Of a stretch of DNA of 64,000 bases, positions 61,325-64,000 are shown piece after piece. Within the stretch, counting starts at the first letter, position 1, and every line of letters begins with the position of its first letter. The notes beneath the pieces were generated by a model that was given only the letters and a program-made list of their open reading frames with translations, was not told the DNA's origin and made no database searches. This DNA is from Anaspis maculata (lineage: Eukaryota > Arthropoda > Insecta > Coleoptera > Scraptiidae): positions 62,001 through 126,000 of the forward strand of contig OX421968.1 in the NCBI GenBank assembly GCA_949128115.1, in the 5' to 3' direction. Position numbers and translations under genes: made by a program.

Positions 61325-61478
61325 CTCCGTCGGAGCAAAATCAATAAAACCAATAATCCATATGTGTCACTTACAGTGGATATCTGGTGGTATACGTCAG
61401 CCTCTAGGTTCGCAGTTATTTTACTCGATTTTACTCGAGGGAGGAATTAATTGACGGCCGGGGGTCCTGGACGGTTTC
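61325..61478 (+). repeat. 154-bp foreign segment, copy 7
   Basis: Carries the TGTCACTTACAG marker of copy 5, exactly 2,031 bp away, with the same left-flanking TTTCTTTCTATA core variant. Confidence 0.85.
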
Positions 61479-61960
61479 AATACCAATTGTGTTTTTTCTT
61501 CTATATTTGTGTTCGTTCGTCAGATGTTGCGTTTGGAACAAGTAGCTGTCAACATCAAAAGTGGTGACCGATCGTTTTCAAAGTCACGTGGGTTGAAGCC
61601 TGAAGTCACGTGGGTTGAAGCCTGATGTCACGTGGGTTGAAGCCTGAAGTCACGTGGGTTGAAGCCTGAAGTCACGTGGGTTGAAGCCTGGAGTCACGTG
61701 GGTTAAAACCTGAACTTTTTGGATAACAATTGTGATTTTTCTTCCATATTTGTGTTCGTTCGTCAGATGTTGCGTTTGGAACAAGTAGCTGCCAACATCA
61801 AAAGTGGTGACCGATCGTTTCCAAAGTCACGTGGGTTTAAGCCTGAAGTCACGTGTGTTGAAGTCTGGAGTCACGTGGGTTCAAACCTAAACTTTTTGGA
61901 TAACAATAATTGTGTCTTTATTTCTATATTTGTGTTCGTTCGTCAGATGTTGCGTTTGGA

Positions 61961-64000
61961 AAGAGTAGCTGCCAACTTCAAAAGTGGTTACCGATCGTTT
62001 TCAAAGTCACGTGGGTTGAAGCCTGAAGTCACGTGGGTCGGAGCCTGAGGTCACGTGGGTTGAAGCCAAAAGTCACGTGGGTTAAAACCTGAACTTTTTG
62101 GATACCAATTGTGTCTTTTCTTCTATATTTGTGTTCGTTCGTCAGATGTTGCGTTTGGAAAGAGTAGCTGCCAACTTTCAAAGTGGTTACCGATCGTTTT
62201 CAAAGTCACGTGGGTGGACGCCTGAAGTCAAGTGGGTTGAAGCCTGAAGTCACGTGGGTTGAAGCCAAAAGTCACGTGGGTTGGAACCTGAACTTTTTGG
62301 ATAACAATTGTGTCTTTTCTTCTATATTTGTGTTCGTTCGTCAGATGTTGCGTTTGGAAAGAGTAGCTGCCAACTTCAAAAGTGGTGACCGATCGTTTTC
62401 AAAGTCACGTGGGTGAAAGCCTGAAGTCACGTGGGTTGGAGCCTGGAGTCACGTGGGTTGGAGCGTGAACTTTTTGGATAACAATTGTGTCTTTTCTTCT
62501 ATTTTTGTGTTCGTTCGTCAGATGTTGCGTTTGGAACAAGTAGCTGCCAACTCCAAAAGTGGTGAACGAACGTTTCAAGTCACGTGGGTTGAAGCCTGAG
62601 GTCACGTGGATCGAAGCCTGAAGTCACGTGGGTTGAAGCCAAAAGTCACGTGGGTTGAAACCTGAACTTTTTGGATAACAATTGTGTCTTTTCTTCTATA
62701 TTCGTGTTCGTTCGACAAATGTTGCGTTTGGAAAGAGTAGCTGCCAACTTCAAAAGTGGTTACCGATCGTTTTCAAAGTCACGTGGGTTGAAGCCTAAAG
62801 TCACGTGGGTTGAAGCCTGGAGTCACGTGGGTTCAAACCTAAACTTTTTGGACAACAATTGTGTCTTTATTTCTATATTTGTGTTCGTTCGTCAGATGTT
62901 GCGTTTGGAAAGAGTAGCTGCCAACTTCAAAAGTGGCTCCGTCGGAGCAAAATCAATAAAACCAATAATCCATATGTGTCACGTACAGTGGATATCTGGT
63001 GGTATACGTCAGCCTCTAGGTTCGCAGATATTTTACTCGATTTTACTCGAGGGAGGAATTAATTGACGGCCGGGGGTCCTGGACGGTTTCAATACCAATT
63101 GTGTTTTTTCTTCTATATTTGTGTTCGTTCGTCTGATGTTGCGTTTGGAACAAGTAGCTGTCAACATCAAAAGTGGTGACCGATCGTTTTCAAAGTCACG
63201 TGGGTTGAAGCCTGAAGTCACGTGGGTTGAAGCCTGATGTCACGTGGGTTGAAGCCTGAAGTCACGTGGGTTGAAGCCTGAAGTCACGTGGGTTGAAGCC
63301 TGAAGTCACGTGGGTTAAAACCTGAACTTTTTGGATAACAATTGTGATTTTTCTTCCATATTTGTGTTCGTTCGTCAGATGTTGCGTTTGGAACAAGTAG
63401 CTGCCAACATCAAAAGTGGTGACCGATCGTTTCCAAAGTCACGTGGGTTTAAGCCTGAAGTCACGTGTATTGAAGTCTGGAGTCACGTGGGTTCAAACCT
63501 AAACTTTTTGGATAACAATTGTGTCTTTATTTCTATATTTGTGTTCGTTCGTCAGATGTTGCGTTTGGAAAGAGTAGCTGCCAACTTCAAAAGTGGTTAC
63601 CGATCGTTTTCAAAGTCACGTGGGTTGAAGCCTGAAGTCACGTGGGTTGGAGCCTGAGGTCACGTGGGTTGAAGCCAAAAGTCACGTGGGTTAAAACCTG
63701 AACTTTTTGGATACCAATTGTGTCTTTTCTTCTATATTTTTGTTCGTTCGTCAGATGTTGCGTTTGGAAAGAGTAGCTGCCAACTTTAAAAGTGGTTACC
63801 GATCGTTTTCAAAGTCACGTGGGTGGACGCCTGAAGTCAAGTGGGTTGAAGCCTGAAGTCACGTGGGTTGAAGCCAAAAGTCACGTGGGTTGGAACCTGA
63901 ACTTTTTGGATAACAATTGTGTCTTTTCTTCTATATTTGTGTTCGTTCGTCAGATGTTGCGTTTGGAAAGAGTAGCTGCCAACTCCAAAAGTGGTGACCG
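61961..64000 (+). repeat. Right-hand satellite block, continuing beyond the window
   Basis: Modules here resemble 51.4-52.3 kb and 43.0-43.7 kb, then switch to the foreign segment at 62937-63090 and repeat the arrangement that follows the segment in copies II and III. CTATATTTTTG near 63738 is private. The last bases stop inside a core (GGTGACCG), so the array continues to the right. No gene is seen. Confidence 0.85.
62937..63090 (+). repeat. 154-bp foreign segment, copy 8
   Basis: Same boundaries, with private change CGCAGATATTTTAC where others have CGCAGTTATTTTAC. Flanking modules resemble those of copies 1 and 2 on the right side. Confidence 0.85.

Larger units (their letters stand above)
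59930..61960 (+). repeat. 2,031-bp tandem HOR, copy 2
   Basis: Direct partner of the previous unit, with segments at 60134-60287 and 61325-61478 bearing the same paired variants. Private differences are AAAGTTGTGACC near 60368 and AACGTTTCCAAAG followed by GCCTGAAG, where copy 1 has GCCTAAAG near 58752. Agreement ends near 61961. Confidence 0.88.
1..64000 (+). repeat. Nested E-box satellite array (22-bp boxes within ~177-bp modules within kb-scale HORs)
   Basis: The window is head-to-tail satellite from first to last base, apart from one transposon (11390-13182) and eight copies of a 154-bp foreign segment. Each module is a run of 22-bp boxes followed by a 111-bp core. In the first module boxes start at 2, 24 and 46 (spacing 22) and the next box after the core starts at 179 (spacing 133). 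Module lengths follow 111 + 22n, with n usually 3 (177 bp) but up to 7; a 131-bp spacing variant also recurs. All modules have one orientation. Base composition of a typical module is about 42% G+C, counted by hand. The array enters and leaves the window in repeat, so its true size is larger. I do not recognise it as a named satellite family. The nucleosome-like period and HOR organisation resemble centromeric or pericentromeric satellites, but that is inference. Confidence 0.97.

Noticed and set aside
1..64000. CRISPR-like array of short repeats with spacers
   Set aside because: The 22-bp boxes are directly abutting and the longer intervals are the same core every time, not unique spacers. 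The setting is eukaryotic.

Overview
This 64 kb window is one uninterrupted eukaryotic satellite array with no supportable gene. All copies run in the same direction. There are no rRNA, tRNA or CRISPR features and no operon-like layout. The organism cannot be named from the sequence. An arthropod, perhaps an insect, is a low-confidence guess, based on the foldback element of insect-like character at 11390-13182 and the lack of CpG depletion.

The array has three nested levels. (1) The smallest unit is a 22-bp box containing the palindromic E-box CACGTG, usually as GTCACGTGGG. Boxes occur in runs of 3 to 7. (2) Each run is followed by a 111-bp AT-rich core carrying CAATTG, TTCGTTCG and CGATCG. 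Three boxes plus one core make the commonest module, 177 bp. More boxes give modules of 199, 221 bp and up, and a recurrent core variant is 2 bp shorter. I estimate about 330 modules and about 1,000 boxes. (3) Blocks of modules are duplicated as higher-order repeats (HORs), inferred from identical variant strings at constant offsets.

Layout: 1-4309 holds diverged modules with no near-exact partner found. 4310-7717 is a tandem pair of 1,704-bp units. 7187-20423 is a tandem pair of 5,721-bp units, and the first is interrupted by a 1,793-bp foldback transposon. 19533-24918 is a tandem pair of 2,693-bp units. 24919-35529 is a mosaic of blocks shared with other parts of the array. 35530-57898 holds successive HORs of about 9.2 and 8.6 kb and a partial third. 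57899-61960 is a tandem pair of 2,031-bp units. 61961-64000 is more of the same and runs off the end.

Two things are not satellite. One is the foldback element at 11390-13182 (TA target duplication, long inverted arms, no transposase); its empty site is present in the sister copy at 18904. The other is a 154-bp unrelated segment present eight times between 42355 and 63090, always at the same position in a module, so it was captured once and amplified with the satellite.

Many short open frames exist because 111 bp and three boxes (66 bp) are both multiples of three. They are by-products of the repeat and are not annotated as genes. The array could be centromeric, pericentromeric or sex/B-chromosome heterochromatin; the sequence alone does not decide this.
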